Assembly: GCA_017591395.1 (NCBI GenBank)
Contig: WEDG01001007.1
Coordinates: 372,001-436,000 of the forward strand
From: Schistocephalus solidus
Taxonomy: Eukaryota; Platyhelminthes; Cestoda; Diphyllobothriidea; Diphyllobothriidae
Direction of reading: 5' to 3'
DNA length: 64,000 nt
In this document: positions 46,533 through 59,135 of the stretch, piece after piece
Position numbering within the stretch: position 1 is the first letter of the stretch
How the letters are laid out: every line of letters starts with the position of its first letter
Notes under the pieces: generated by a model
Databases searched by the model: none
What the model was told of the DNA's origin: nothing
The model's input: only the letters and a program-made list of their open reading frames with translations
Position numbers and translations under genes: made by a program

Positions 46533-47769
46533 TCTGCGGCACATTGCTCTAAACTTTCGACCATCTAGTGCTTACCAGAGCGCTGTGGGCCGTTAGGTGG
46601 GTTAAATGCATACGCGGTGGAGTGAGAGTGGATTATATAGGCCAGATTTCTACTCTCCAGATCTCCAAGCCGGCTGACCTGCCTGTTCGTTAATGACATC
46701 GTGTGCGTGTGTTGCTAGCTGCCGTAATGCAAGTGGTGTAAACGTCTACTGGCAGCAATTGACTCCGTGCTCCCAGCTGTCTGGTTTAACTGACGGCAGG
46801 CCGGCTACAGCGTGGGAGTGAGCACAGTCAATGTGAGCAACTACGAAATCTAACCTACAGATTGTCCTCTCTGCTGTGCTGAGATGGAACTTATCGTCTT
46901 AGCATCCATCGCCAGCGTACATAATCTGAGTAACATTTGATAACATAAAAAGTATGGCGGTATCAACGGTGAGTGCTGCTGAGACACAGAGCGAATATTT
47001 AAGTGCATTGAAAATGAGGAAGGCCACAGATCAGATTAAATGATCTCATATATTATCAGTTGCCATGCTAATCCTCTAGTGTCAAAATGTGTGAGTAAGT
47101 GTTTGCAAATGAGGTTTGGCGGATATCAAACAAAAAGCATATGCTCGTCACACGCGATGGCTCTGTTTTTTAAGTGTTTTGTAAAGAAACAACGTATAGA
47201 GTTTTCTGTGTGAGAGGCGAACTTATGTGTAGTTTTTGCCACATTGTAAGAAACTGAACCTTCGCATGTTATTTAATCTGGACGCCATATAGATTTGCCG
47301 ATGTGCGTTGACCGATTAAGAATTTCTCATAAGTAATCAATCACAATATCTCATCCTGTGTAACGTCAACTTCGAACAAATTTCAAGGTTGTCTCTGCTT
47401 AGTTTTCATTGTTTGTATTGAAATTTACTGAAATCACTGGTTTCATGAATCTAAAATTTGATCATTTACACGGTACATTGTACCGTTGAATTATTGAAAT
47501 CTCAGTGTAACCTGTGCTAGCTCTACTCTTGTAGAACATTTCCCAACATTATTCCTCAAGTAAAGTAAAATGGAAACAGCAGCAATTACAATGCCTTTAT
47601 AAGCCCAGAATATTTATGCAATTTTGTGAGCTCAAAATGGAGCATTATAATTATTTGAAATCAAAATCTCATATTTTAATCTTAATTTTGAAATAATCGG
47701 CCAATTAGACGAGTTCATAAATCCGAGTTTAATTTACTGATAAGACTCTAAAACGATAACGCCTACACG

Positions 47770-48010
47770 GAGGCAAAATAGTCAGTAAATGTTAAGGCAT
47801 TCATTCACATGTGTTAGAGTGTCTATTTGGCAAATATCAGAAAGGTAACATTTTTCATCTTTTCTGCATAACAGAAAGATAAAATGATACAGTATAAAGA
47901 GTTAATCTTAAATTTTTTATTTAAGATGTTCATGTTACGTGTTATGGGGACATTTCTAGCTTGCTTTTGATCAAGGAAAATAATAGCAACATACCGTCAA
48001 CAAATGCGAC
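47770..48010 (+). repeat. Exon-like unit R, copy 1
   Basis: Direct match to 60,340-60,570 and inverse match to 49,370-49,640. It includes 'ttagagtgtctatttggcaa' and 'catgttacgtgttatgggga'. In the best-preserved copy (60.38 kb) it is open as MMQYKEFILNVLFKMFMLRV...FFSLLLIKEH. This copy is shifted (ends in a stop after LACF). Confidence 0.6.
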
Positions 48011-48049
48011 ATAAAGGTAAGTGAATTACCAGTGAGACGCTAGCTTGTA

Positions 48050-48860
48050 GACAGATAACTCCTTTTGATAAATGGACTCATTTCCGACCACTCGTATCAG
48101 CGTTGCTTCTGCTAGTCAAAGAACAAAAGTTTCTCACTTTCAATAATAAACAAACATTCAAAAAGTTAATCACTGAGATTTTGCTAAGCATAAAAAGAAC
48201 AGCTGTGTAAAATATGCTGTCTTTTTTCTTTGAAATGTATACTTCTTATGTCAAGTTGGTAGAGCCTTTGGTCTTTTTCTTCGTGCTAAGTCCTGTGATT
48301 GACTGTAAATCACAATGGAGCCTGGCGACAATGTGGCAAGTACCTAGTGTTGTTCACTTGATTCATCGTTTGAAGATGAGACCGCAGTTAACATCGGCAG
48401 CAGCCAGCCTAAATTCTGCCATCTGCATCTAAAGTGACTCGGTGAAATGGACCGCCTATATTTTTACATGAAATTTGAGTTCCAATTCAATTAATGTTCA
48501 TAGGTAAGCGTGAGCGTGACATCTTTGAACACCCTTTTATTTAAATAACTATCTGAGTCAAGAAGGTCGACGCATTTGGAATATTAGAAATTATTTACCT
48601 GGCAGTTTGACTGTCGATGCCGAGGAAGTCTACTGCTGGTTGCACAGAGCGAAGAACTTGGGGCCAGCGACGTGTGTGTGAATCATTTTATAGGAGTTGT
48701 AGATTTTCATGACATCTACAATACTCCCTTTATTCCTTTTTCTACGCTAACCAGGACTTCATTTATGTGATGACTGTTCAATATCTTTTGAATCAAGATT
48801 ATCTTAAGCTATATAAACTTCTTCTTCTCACATGTTCTAACATTGAAATGTAAAGGTGGA
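48050..48860. other. No gene recognised
   Basis: One 72-codon frame (48,214-48,432) with a hydrophobic start but no partner copy or motif. Nothing else seen. Confidence 0.35.
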
Positions 48861-48870
48861 TATGATCATG

Positions 48871-49250
48871 TTACAGGTGTCGGTTCATATACACCGTAAT
48901 CATATCAACAGTTATTTCATGAGCCGGTATTTTCATGCAAGCCCAAATCTTATGGTTCTTAGGAAAGAAGTTCTTTTGCTGGCAGTTGTAAATTAACTGC
49001 ATTGTGTTCAAATTGGATATAATTCCTTTGTTTTTCAGACAATAGAGACCTCTAATAGCATTTAATTTACTGAAATTGAGAGTTGACATTTCAAAATCGT
49101 TCACATGCAGAATACGAAATACGTATATATATTGAAGCATGTGCATACTTCGGGTTTGAACTTTTCTGCGATGTCAATGCGTGCTATTGAAATATGATTG
49201 GTGATCGTGCGCATAAGAAAGAAATTAGCGTTGCTCTAAGTCACTCCACA
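48871..49250 (-). pseudogene. Exon-like unit Q, inverted copy
   Basis: On the minus strand, after TTTCAATAG, the frame reads ARIDIAEKFKPEVCTCFNIY. After a 2-nt shift it continues as FEMSTLNFSKLNAIRGLYCL, NTMQLIYNCQQKNFFPKNHK and ITVDMITVYMNRHL-stop. Three plus-strand copies at 58.86, 59.96 and 60.67 kb show the same order. The NRHL C-terminus followed by a stop is kept in three of the four copies. Function not recognised. Confidence 0.5.
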
Positions 49251-49369
49251 AAATCATCAAACAGTTATTTAACAGTAGTAATTTAACATAATTCAGTATG
49301 TATAAGAAAGATAGGCAGAGCCTTTGAAAACCCTATTAACAGATAGACGCTAACCTTTTTTCGAATTTG

Positions 49370-49640
49370 TTGAGTTGTTGTTGCTTTTCATGTTCCTCGA
49401 TCAAAAGCAAGCTAGAAAATGCCCCCATTGCACGTAGCATGAGGAGATAAAATAATAAGTTTAAATCACCTCTTTATACAGCATCATTATTTCTTTCTGT
49501 TTCATGGAAAAAGGGGAAAATGTTACTTTTCTGAAGTTTGCCAGACACGCACTCTCACACAGATGACTGGATGCCTGAAAATTTACTGAATAATTTTCAT
49601 CCGTGTAGGCGTTATTGTTTTAAGACTTATCAGTAAATAA
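49370..49640 (-). repeat. Exon-like unit R, inverted copy
   Basis: Reverse complement of 47,780-48,010 and 60,340-60,570, with indels. It lies just upstream (on the minus strand) of unit Q, the same R-then-Q order as at 60.34-61.0 kb. Confidence 0.55.
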
Positions 49641-49944
49641 TGCTCGTATTTACAACTTCGTCAAATTGGTTGATCATATCAAAAATGGAATTGAAATATG
49701 CAAAGTTGGTATCAATGAATGGCAACTCTTCATTTCGGACACAGACAATTTTTCATATATACAGGGCTCATTAAGTCATTTTTGTTTCTGTTATTTCCAT
49801 ATTAAATTACCTTATGCAAAATGTTGTTAGATTTGCTACGAACCTGGAGATAGCACATGTCAGCCTGACCCTTAAATGGATCAATAGTAAGGTGTTTCGT
49901 GTAAACGAAAATACGGCATCTTGATTTAATTACATGCGAAGGCT

Positions 49945-51768
49945 CAGTATCAGTATCAGTATATTTGAGAGAGATGTAGGTGAGTCACCTTTAAATTCCC
50001 TATTTGTACATGCGAGTTGTGATATCAAAAAATAGTATCTCGATATGTTGGTGAGGCCAACATAGTGGAACATTGTAGAAAAAGAGCAGACAGTGAAAAA
50101 AACTCCCGGTGATGTTTAGGAGACAAAAAGTCGCCCTTGGAGGGCGGGTCCAACAGGAGGCATTTCGGAGGTCACATGAGTCAGCCACACTCTCCTTGCT
50201 GATTGCAGAGTCCGTTGAGGGATTTCAAATTTGGAAATACATATCCAGATCATCCTCGGTCCATTGCGGTTTGAACCAAGGGAGAACTTTCATACACATT
50301 ATGGACGACCGTTGCCAGGTCCAGCTGATGAAAACACTCACGGTGTCACCAAGGTGTGCAGATAAGTTAAGCAGCGAAGACCTCAAGGACCCCAGCATGC
50401 GAATATTGGGAGAATGCAAGCCCTCGAACGAAAATAACAAACATCAAGAAACGTTACTCAAATATAGCAAGTAGTATGATTTACGCCTTATTTCCTGATG
50501 TCACACTTGCAGCTTTCAGTTAATGGAGTGCGACATAACAACATTCAGAGGAAGACAATTTTAAGCTTCGACTACTCTTTTGGAGAATAAGTAATTCCGA
50601 GTGTCTAGCCTTGCTCCAGTCACACGTTATTTGATAGGATGACCTCTCAAGTTCGTTGTTGTTGCTAACTCGAAGAAATCACCTGGGACGAGACAACATT
50701 CCTGGACGCGTAGTATGCGAAATGTTAGTATTAGGTCCCCCCAAAGCTGTCTTTAGGGCAAGGGAAAGAGATTGAGTCTCGACAGCCATGTTATATAACG
50801 CTGTGAGCCATGTCCAAGGACACGTTTGGTTGCACGCCTTTGGATCTTTTCGAGGATGTTGATATCCTTCGCTGCACAGGATCCCCAAGCTTGGATAGCG
50901 GACTCAAACTGTGGCCGCATGAATTTTCCGAAGACTTTAGCGAAGCAGTCGGTAGTGAGGGCTGCAAAAGCTCGTTTAACGAGGGACAGAATCAGAAAGC
51001 TGACTTCGCTACCTTTTGCGTAACGTAGTAATGGTTTAAGTGAGGGTGTGCTCCAGTCTCCAAGGTCCTTTTGGACATTCACTACTTTCAATGGAATGCC
51101 ATTCAGACTGTTAAACCATACGGTTCGAAGGATTGCTTTTCCCGCCTCGCATAATGTTGCACTTGCTCTCATTAAACGGCGAGAGCCAATCATTTGACCA
51201 TTTCTGGAGTCGATTTAAGTTTGCCTGCAAGTACTTTTCATCAGCCGCAGTTTGAATGACGCGCCAAAGTTTGAGATCATCGGCAAACATGGCAATATCG
51301 CAGTCCAGCTCGTTAGCACAATCGTTTGATGTAGAGAATGCACAAAATAGGGCAGAGAACAGAGCCTTGGGGAACACCACTCTCAACCTCTATATAGACT
51401 GCGTGTACTGTTTTTCTTAAATCAACCGCTTCAGTCCAACTTTCTTAACAGTAGAGCGAATTTTTGACTCAGGATCTACCTCTACGGAAACCGTGCTGGG
51501 CTTTCGATAGCAGAATGTTATGTTCGAAGAACTGCATTAGTTGCTGCTTTATAATTTTTCCATTATTTTGCAGCAAACTGAAATGAGGCTGACTGGTCGA
51601 TAATTGTTTGAAAAGACCCGGCTTCCTTCCTTATAAAGCGGCCTAATCCAGTCGGATTTCTGGTCAGCTGGTAGACATCCGGTCTAGAAGGAAGTTTGAA
51701 AAAGCGTAGATAGTCGTTTTTCCAACTCCCTCGCGCGTTCTTTCAACAGATTGGCAGGTACTTCATCG
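49945..51768 (-). mobile_element. CR1-like element 3, 5'-truncated
   Basis: The 3' tail is (TACTGA)n at 49,945-49,965 ('cagtatcagtatcagtat' on plus). RT pieces on the minus strand: DEVPANLLKERARELEKRL, MFADDLKLWRVIQTAADEKY, LQKWSNDWLSPFNESKCNI, FESAIQAWGSCAAKDINILE and ATKRVLGHGSQRYI. Length is about 1.8 kb. It is close kin to element 4 and stops abruptly at about 51,768, where element 4 begins in the opposite direction. Confidence 0.8.
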
Positions 51769-51769
51769 G

Positions 51770-54700
51770 AAAAAAGTGTCATAATACAGGGACTACCTGA
51801 ATCAACAGCTGCGACTCCAGTGGACCGATATTCTGAAGACATGAAGCACTTTCATGAACTCCTGAACATTATGCAGGAACCTAATGCGTCAATTGAATAG
51901 AAAAAAGCCTTCCTCCTTGAAAAACTGTCCGAAAGCCAATCTGAATCAACACTTCCTAGGCCTCTGAAAGTTATCTTAGCCAGGAGCCAGGAAGCCAGTA
52001 TCATTCTGTCGAGGCGTTATATGTTAAAAAACTCAAACCCTGGATTTTTTTCAACATGACTTCTCACCTCCGGAGCGGAACAAACAGCTTCGACTTGTCA
52101 GTGAGGGGGAAACAAATTTGGTTATTTAAAACAACCAAGTGATCCATAGTCCATTGTCCTCCCCCTGTAGAAGCCTGTTCCAGATTATCACGCAGTTGGC
52201 CCAGTAAACAGGGGCTCGCGCGCGACTGTTAGCACTTTCCGAGCAAACCGAAAACTAACATTCCTGTACACCAATGCACAGAGTATATTATCGAAGCTCA
52301 ACGAGCTTAAGATTCATGTGTCCGATCTATCTCCAGATATAATTTCCGTAACAGAAACTTGGTTGTCACAACACGTGGACTACCGAGAGGTTACTATGGC
52401 TGGCTCCCAACTTTTTAGAAAAGACAAGAATGAGCGTCAAGGAGGTAGCGTACTCACATACGTGAAAAGCGAACTTACAGTTTTAGACAAAACTTATAAA
52501 CTGGCGTCTTCTTCCGAGGCGATATGGCTATCCGTAAAAGTGCCAGGCACATCAAGTCTAGATGTCCTGACAGTCTACCACCTACCGAGAAGATACACCG
52601 TAGCCGATGCTTACCTGTTAGAGGAGCTTGAAAAGTTAGCTACACGGTTGGATATCCTGATCATGGGTTACTTCACTGCGCCTTAAATCGACTGGAACTT
52701 GACCTTTGCACACAGTTTTTATCTAGCCTTTGACGTTTTTTTCTGAGCACGACGCTAAAGCTACGTCTCACACAGCACGTCACTTTTCCAAACACGATTT
52801 GCGATGGACAACAGGCCAATTGCCTAGACGTAGTTCTCACGAAAACGCACGAAAGCATCGACGAAGTGTCAATTCTACCGCCGCTAGGCAAAAGTGACCA
52901 CGTGGTACTGCGATGGGAGTAGTTACTATTTTCTATACCAGCAAGACCCACAACAATCAAAAGGAAAATATGGCAAGGCGATTTCGGTGGAATGGGAGCC
53001 GAACTCATGCACACTCAGTGGGAACCTTTATTATTTGGAAACATAACCGAGGACTGGGAAAGGTTCCGTGACATACTGCACAGGCTCATCGAAAATCACT
53101 TTCCGATTTTGAGAAAAATGTTAACTAACAGGCCTCGATGGTTTACGCAGGCCTTAAAAATCGAAGTTAACAAAAAGCGGAGATTGTGGAAAAAATCGCT
53201 TACGGACGGAAATTCTGCATCTTAAAATGCGTACAAAATGCAGAGAAATCGGGTCAATGGCCTTATTTTAAGAACAAGACAGGCTTTCAAAGTGGACCTG
53301 CTGAACAGGGCCACCGTGAACTCAAAACTGTTTTACGTTAACCTGAGCTAGAACACACGGAACAAGGATCCGATACGCCTGCTGAGGACCGCCAAGGGCA
53401 TAGACCTTACTGAAGACGGTGCGAAGGCTGATCATCTTTCGGAATTTTTTCAGTCTGTTTTCACAAAGGAAACGAGAAACGATCACCCAACCGATGGCTT
53501 CGAAGTGGATACAATAGTCGAAACTGTTAATTTCACCGAGACTACTGTCCTCAAAGACATTTTCGGGTTAAAGTTATCTAAGTCTCCAGGTCATGATGAA
53601 GTATCTGCCAAGCTGTTGAAAGAGCTCTTGCGAGAGTTATCAAAACCACTCTCTACGCTTTTCCAAACAGCCTTTCAGACCGGACGTCTTCCAGCCGACT
53701 AGAAATCTGCATGGATTACGCCGCTTTAAAGGGTGGGAGCTGGGTCTCTGCAAAAAATTATCAACCGGTCAGCCTTACTTCAGTTTGCTGCAAAAAAATG
53801 AAAAATAAATTAAGCAACAACTAATGCAGTTAATAGAACATAACAATCTGCTATCCGAAGCACAGCACGGTTTCCGTAGAGGTAGATCCTGCGACAAAAT
53901 TTTGCTCTACTGTTTAGAACGTTGGACTGAAGCGGTCGATAGCGTGCTGCACCACCGCCTTCTTTATAAACTCAACCGCATAGGCGTAAGTGGTAGACTT
54001 CTGACATAGAAAGAAAACTTCTTAACTGGCCGCTCACAAACTGTTCATATCAGCGACAAACAGTCGACCAAAGTTGAGGTTGAGAGTGGTGTTCCCCAAG
54101 GCTCTGTTCTCGGCCCTATTTTGTTAATTTTCTACATCAACGATTGTGCCAACGAACTGGACTGCGATATTGCCATGTTTGCCGAGTATCTCAAACTGTG
54201 GCGCGTCATTCAAACTGCGGCTGATGAAGAGAACTTGCAGGCAAACTTAAATTGACTCCAGAAATGGTCAAATGATTGGCCCTCGCTGTTTAATTAGAGC
54301 AAGTGCAACATCATAGGATTTGGGAAAAGCACTCCTTTATACAATACGGTAAACAGTCTGAATGGCATTCCATTGAAAGAAGTGGATGTACAAAAGGACC
54401 TGTGAGTCTAGATCACGCCCTCGCTTAAATCCTCCATACATTGCGCAAAGGTAGCGAAGTCAGCCATGTCGATTCTGTACCTCGTTAAACGAACTTTTGC
54501 AGCCTTCACTACCGAATGCTTCGCTTAAGTCTTCGGAACATTGGTGCGACCATAGTTGGAGTCCGCTTTCCAAACTTGGAGACCCTGGGCGGCGAAGGAC
54601 ATCAACATCCTCGAAAAGGTCCAAAGGCCATCAACCAAACTTGTCCTTGGACATGCATCACAGCGTTATATAACACGGCTGTCGAGTCTCAATTTCTTTC

Positions 54701-54872
54701 CCTTGCACTTTAGACAGCTTCGGGGGACCTGATACTAACATTCCGCATACTACGCGTCCAGGACTGTTGTCTTGTCCCAGGTGATTTCTTCGTGTTAGCA
54801 ACAACAACGAACTTGAGAGGTCATCCTCTGAAATAACGTGTGACTGTAGCAAGGCTAGACACTTCTAGTAAG
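51770..54872 (+). mobile_element. CR1-like element 4, head to head with element 3
   Basis: It starts inside ORF1 (RPLKVILARSQEAS, ILSRRYMLKNSNPG). Endonuclease blocks follow: FLYTNAQSILSKLNELKIHV, ISVTETWLSQHV, RQGGSVLTYVKSEL and ILIMGYF in place of GDF. Then RT pieces: SKSPGHDEVSAKLLKELL, SEAQHGFRRGRSCDK, VESGVPQGSVLGPILLIFY, and AEYLKLWRVIQ where the catalytic ADD has become AEY. The copy is inactive. Confidence 0.85.
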
Positions 54873-55040
54873 TCGTTCAGTGGACTCCTGAGTGGCATCT
54901 TCTGCTTTAAAGGTGCCTTTTAGCGCAGATTTCATTAGTCTTATTTCATCCTCGAGCTGGTTTAGCTTCATGGACAGTTTTTGACAGCCTCCACAAATGG
55001 CAGTGTCGTCAATAGCGTGCAAATAAATTTGAGAGAGCAC
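54855..55040 (-). pseudogene. Possible retrotransposon ORF1 N-terminus
   Basis: The minus-strand frame MLSQIYLHAIDDTAICGGCQ continues with KLSMKLNQLEDEIRLMKSAL. A CGGC pair followed by a short coiled-coil-like heptad pattern is common at the start of CR1 ORF1 proteins. It abuts the 3' part of element 4 in opposite orientation, so the junction is rearranged. Low certainty. Confidence 0.3.
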
Positions 55041-55046
55041 TCACCG

Positions 55047-55128
55047 CCATGGTGAGGTGGTCGAGTGGTTAGCGAGCATCACCCTCGTGTTGGTGGTCGC
55101 GGGTTCAAACCCAGCTTGTGGCATTACT
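55047..55128 (+). mobile_element. tRNA-derived element (tRNA pseudogene or SINE head)
   Basis: A box TGGTCGAGTGGTTAGC at 55,058-55,073 and an exact B box GGTTCAAACCC at 55,102-55,112, spaced as in a tRNA gene. The T arm nearly pairs (GCGGG/CCAGC). The acceptor pairs only GCCA with TGGC and the D stem has a mismatch, so a functional tRNA is unlikely. The 'GTCGAGTGG' D arm resembles Ser/Leu tRNAs. Confidence 0.6.
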
Positions 55129-55429
55129 TTTTGAATTCTTGTGAAATGACTTAAGAAGTAAACGGGTGGCTAGGTGTAGATATAAACTATCAGCCCTTTT
55201 ACACTAGCAGAATATATATTATCTACTCCGCCTTTTTGCAAATAAATGAAATCCCCCGAACGTTCTTAACTACTTCTGCTAGTGGAAGTTGTTAAAAGTA
55301 TTTGTTATAACGAGATACTCGATATAAATTGCACAATCAATTAAACAGAATATGGATAATAAACGACACAGCCTGTTTTGTAGATAGGCCTTAGAAAGTC
55401 AGATGAGCAGTTAGAGTCTGGATTGATGA

Positions 55430-56720
55430 AAAGGGTAAAACGGCACATAAGTTCACCTCTCACACAGAAAACTATATACGTTGTTACTTTACACAACGCT
55501 TAGAATTCAGAACCATTGTGCGTGACGAGTATGTGCTTTTTGCTTCATGTCCACCAAATATCATTCGCTGACGCTTACTCACAAATATTGACACTAGAGG
55601 ACAGGCATGGTCACTGATAATATATCAGTTAACTAATCTGATCTTTGGCCTTTCTCATTTTAAGTGTGCTGAAATAGTGGCTCTGCTGCTCAGAGAGACT
55701 GCCCGTTGACACCACCATACTTTTTATGTTATCACGGGCTTCTTAGAGTATGTACGCTATCGATGGATGCTCAGACGATGGGCTCCATCTCAGCACAGCA
55801 GAGAGTAAAATCTGTAGGTTAGACTTCGTAGCTGCGCACATTGACTGTGCTCACGCCCACGGCCTCGCCGGCCTGCTGTCAGTTAGACCAGACCGCTGGG
55901 AACACGGATTCGATTGCTGCCAGCAGACGTCGGCACCACTTGACGTAAGGCATTTTACACTACACGCACACTGTCATTTACAAACAGGCAGGTAAGCTAG
56001 CTTCGAGATCTGGAGAGTAGAAAGCTGCCCGATGTTATCCACTCTCACTCCATTTCGTATGCATTCAACCCGCCTAACGGCCCACTGCCTTGTGGTCAGT
56101 ACTAGAAGGTCGAAAGTTGACAGCCATGTGCCGGAGACTGCTATTAGTATTAATGGCATAATCTTTCTACAATTTGCTGTTTATTTATTTATTTTGGCTC
56201 TGAAAATGTTTAATGAATATTTTATCCGATAGCAAAAACTCACTTGAGCTTTGACATTTAACATTTTTAAACTGCGATCTTGTTACAGTACTTTATAATA
56301 AAGTAGCATGATAGGCCATTTTGATAGCACTCCTTCTAGTCAAACCCCCAGAATTGCGTTTCACAGATATTTAGGCGCTGCATGATATTGCTGTTACTGT
56401 TTCGCACAGTGGTGGATCTGCGAGCATTCCCTATGTCCTTAATCACAGAAACTTCCTTTTTTCAATTGCGACTGGGTGATCTGCTGATGTGTAAATTTAT
56501 AACTGATAATAATTGATAAATTGATAACTGTGCTATCAATAAAATTTAACATTTTATCTCAACTACTCCCTGTTCTACTAAAATAAGTAGGACATTTAAA
56601 ATTTCCAGGCATAAAGCAGACAATCTGTCGGCACGTGGCCTGCATATGACAAGGTAAAGATAGAAATGCCGGAAAGGTCACACAAATTGCGCGGAATGTC
56701 CAGTTCTGCGGCTCGATTGG
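55430..56720. repeat. Right arm of the second inverted duplication (empty site)
   Basis: Reverse complement of 41,905-42,575 plus 46,533-47,245, without element 2. The empty insertion site is at 56,124-56,137. A minus-strand frame, 56,832-56,596, reads DIPRNLCDLSGISIFTLSYA and is disrupted in the other arm, so it is not called as a gene. Confidence 0.85.
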
Positions 56721-56849
56721 AAGCGCGAAAATTGTCAAGTGACAAAACTGATGGCACCACATTCCTATTTAATGCATGCATTGTGAAGGTAGTCAGATTT
56801 GGAGTCCCAGCCTCAGTGGACAACGTGTGCATTCACGTTATCTTAGGTT

Positions 56850-58080
56850 AAAAAACTGACGAAGGAAATTGATTTTGAGCTGTGTTTTAAGGAGCGAATG
56901 TGCATGTCTCTGAAAATATTAGTACAACCTCTAAACCTGTCCCCGTATGGGTCTTTTAAAATTTGCTGGAACGGTTATTAAATGTTTAAGTTAGACTGTA
57001 AATATAAATGGCCGAATCGATTAGTTGTAAGCCTGAGTATTGAGGAAGATAATTTTCCGGTTCTGTTTTCATGTACGAGATTATATACTCGGCACCTATC
57101 AGCAATCCTACTGACTCATCTCCCGTATGCGATCTACTCCGAAGGGAGGTGAATTAAATAAGAGGGCCAAATACGTTTTCGTTACCTTTGTTGGGACCTT
57201 CACCATTGTTTCTTAGTCATCTGCCCATCCTTATGTTCGTTTGAAGGTTTAAATAATGCTAAGCCATTGTGAGTTTGGAGGTTAAGGAATATTCTCATCT
57301 CGGTTATAAATCCAGTACGAGAGTCCTTGATCCCCGCGAATGGAAGTGAATTGTTCTAACGAAGATAATGCATGCAACTGCGCATTTTGCCACGTCTGAC
57401 GACTACCTATGTGAAGATGGGTCAAAGGATATCTTGATTCGAATGTAATTGAACAGTCTTCCCACGAATTTACTTCCTCTCGCATTTGGGATCTGATCCG
57501 CAATCCCTACGTTGATGCGGGAGTTTGGTGGCACTTTAGTCTGGGGAATCCAGTATAAAAATTTTCTGCGCCCGATTTCGCATCCGGTACTATTGCCGCT
57601 CTCATGACACTAGGCCGATTTGGGTGACAAATTTAGAGAGGTTGAGCGTGGTTTTTGCCACGCAACTCCAACATCACTGTAAAAAAAGTCACTCAATAGT
57701 CACCGGTTCTGAGCCCAGCACTCAGAGGAACTCACGGTAGACTTTATTTGTAACGACGTTCAAAATTAGAAGTAAATGCATTTGTAATCACTTAGAAAAC
57801 TTCAACACACATAGCTTAAATAAAAATGTACCTTCATCATCAACTAGGCTGGATGGTAGAAAACGAAGGAAGTAACCCGGAAGAATAAGGAAGTGTTAAA
57901 CATTTCGAATTTTTAATAACGCACACACATCCTTACAATAGATGAGTGCACTTTCTTATTGCAAGAAAGCGTTTCTACTCTTTGTGAACTTCCCAATCGA
58001 TGGAGAAAAGCTCGTATGCGACTTAGGGAGACGATCTACACTACTGTATGCAGAAATCTCACTTTCTCTTTAAGCGAAAT
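56850..58080. other. No gene recognised
   Basis: Short open frames only (73 codons at 57,282-57,503), without motifs or partner copies. Confidence 0.4.
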
Positions 58081-58805
58081 TTGCTAAATGGATAAGCGCA
58101 GATTCAATTCCAGCCATTAAGGTGGCAAGTGCATATTTCTGAATTCCTCAATACATGATCAGACAGCCGAATAGCACTTTTACAGGTTTTTTACCTTTTC
58201 AAATGTCAAATTCATTGGTGGGAAAATCTATCTGACTTTGAGGGCCAAAGGCAGCTATGGGATTCTAGTCCTAAATATTTGTGCTCGGTATGCCTCAACC
58301 AAAATAGCCATCTTAGCTCAACTGCACCTTAATACATGTGATCAAGAGTGAAAAATGACACATTTTACATTAATACAAATACGATGGCGACCAGAGGAGC
58401 TGCAGAGCACTGGGCACGCATACCTTGGAGTCCACCTTTGACCTCGAGCTATCTGTCGTCTCATTTTTAGTTTGGGTCAGCAGGCGATCGCATCTATCCA
58501 TATATCCAAGTAGACCTTAATGTGATGCTACCCCATAACATAATGGTTGTAATTATTATTATGATAACATAAAACTCGCAAATGACATTTCTGCCATAAG
58601 AAACTGTACTGCTGACACCAAGCTGCAAGAAAATTGAATCGGATGTGGAATTTGACCTTGCCCAGATGGCATCGATTGCGCTACACAAGTTTGCGGGCCT
58701 ATTCGCAGAAAGTGGTACTACCTTCTAACGCGATGGTGGAAAGAATAATCAGAAAACCATTAACGGGAGCTAATTTGCTGCGTGCGAAACAAACCTATTA
58801 AACAG

Positions 58806-59135
58806 ATGCGGACGAACACCGTTTATATTTCAATAGCACACGTCGACATAGTAGAAGAGGTTCCAACCGAAGTATGCACACACTTTAATATATTCGTTTA
58901 TCTCATTATGAATGTGAACGCTTGTGAAATGTCCACCATCACCTTACGTAAAGTAAATTCTATTTAAGGTCTTTATTGTTTAAACAACCTATGACTTTTG
59001 TCCAAATTTAAATCAATTCAGTTAACTGATAACTGCCGGCAAAAGAACATCGTCCCTAAAAACTAGAATTTTTGGGTGTAAGTGAACATTCTGGCGCAGA
59101 TTGCATGGTTAATGCGGAGCACACGAACCGCCACC
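58806..59135 (+). pseudogene. Exon-like unit Q, copy 1
   Basis: The frame reads ISIAHVDIVEEVPTEVCTHF, then NACEMSTITLRKVNSI and a stop, then GLYCLN. It ends AEHTNRHL-stop in another frame. One in-frame stop and small indels are present. Confidence 0.45.

Larger units (their letters stand above)
41905..47245. repeat. Left arm of the second inverted duplication (interrupted by element 2)
   Basis: 41,905-42,575 is the reverse complement of about 56,125-56,720, and 46,533-47,245 that of about 55,430-56,137. Anchors: 'gtgtgaccgttccatcattt' with 56.68 kb; 'acagcaaattgtag' with 56.17 kb; 'gccgttaggtgggtt' with 56.07 kb; 'ttttctgtgtgagaggcgaa' with 55.46 kb. Together they rebuild one continuous arm once element 2 is removed. 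Confidence 0.85.

Noticed and set aside
49945..54872. Twin-priming inversion as a single insertion event
   Set aside because: Elements 3 and 4 both contain the same RT region, which a twin-primed insertion would not duplicate.
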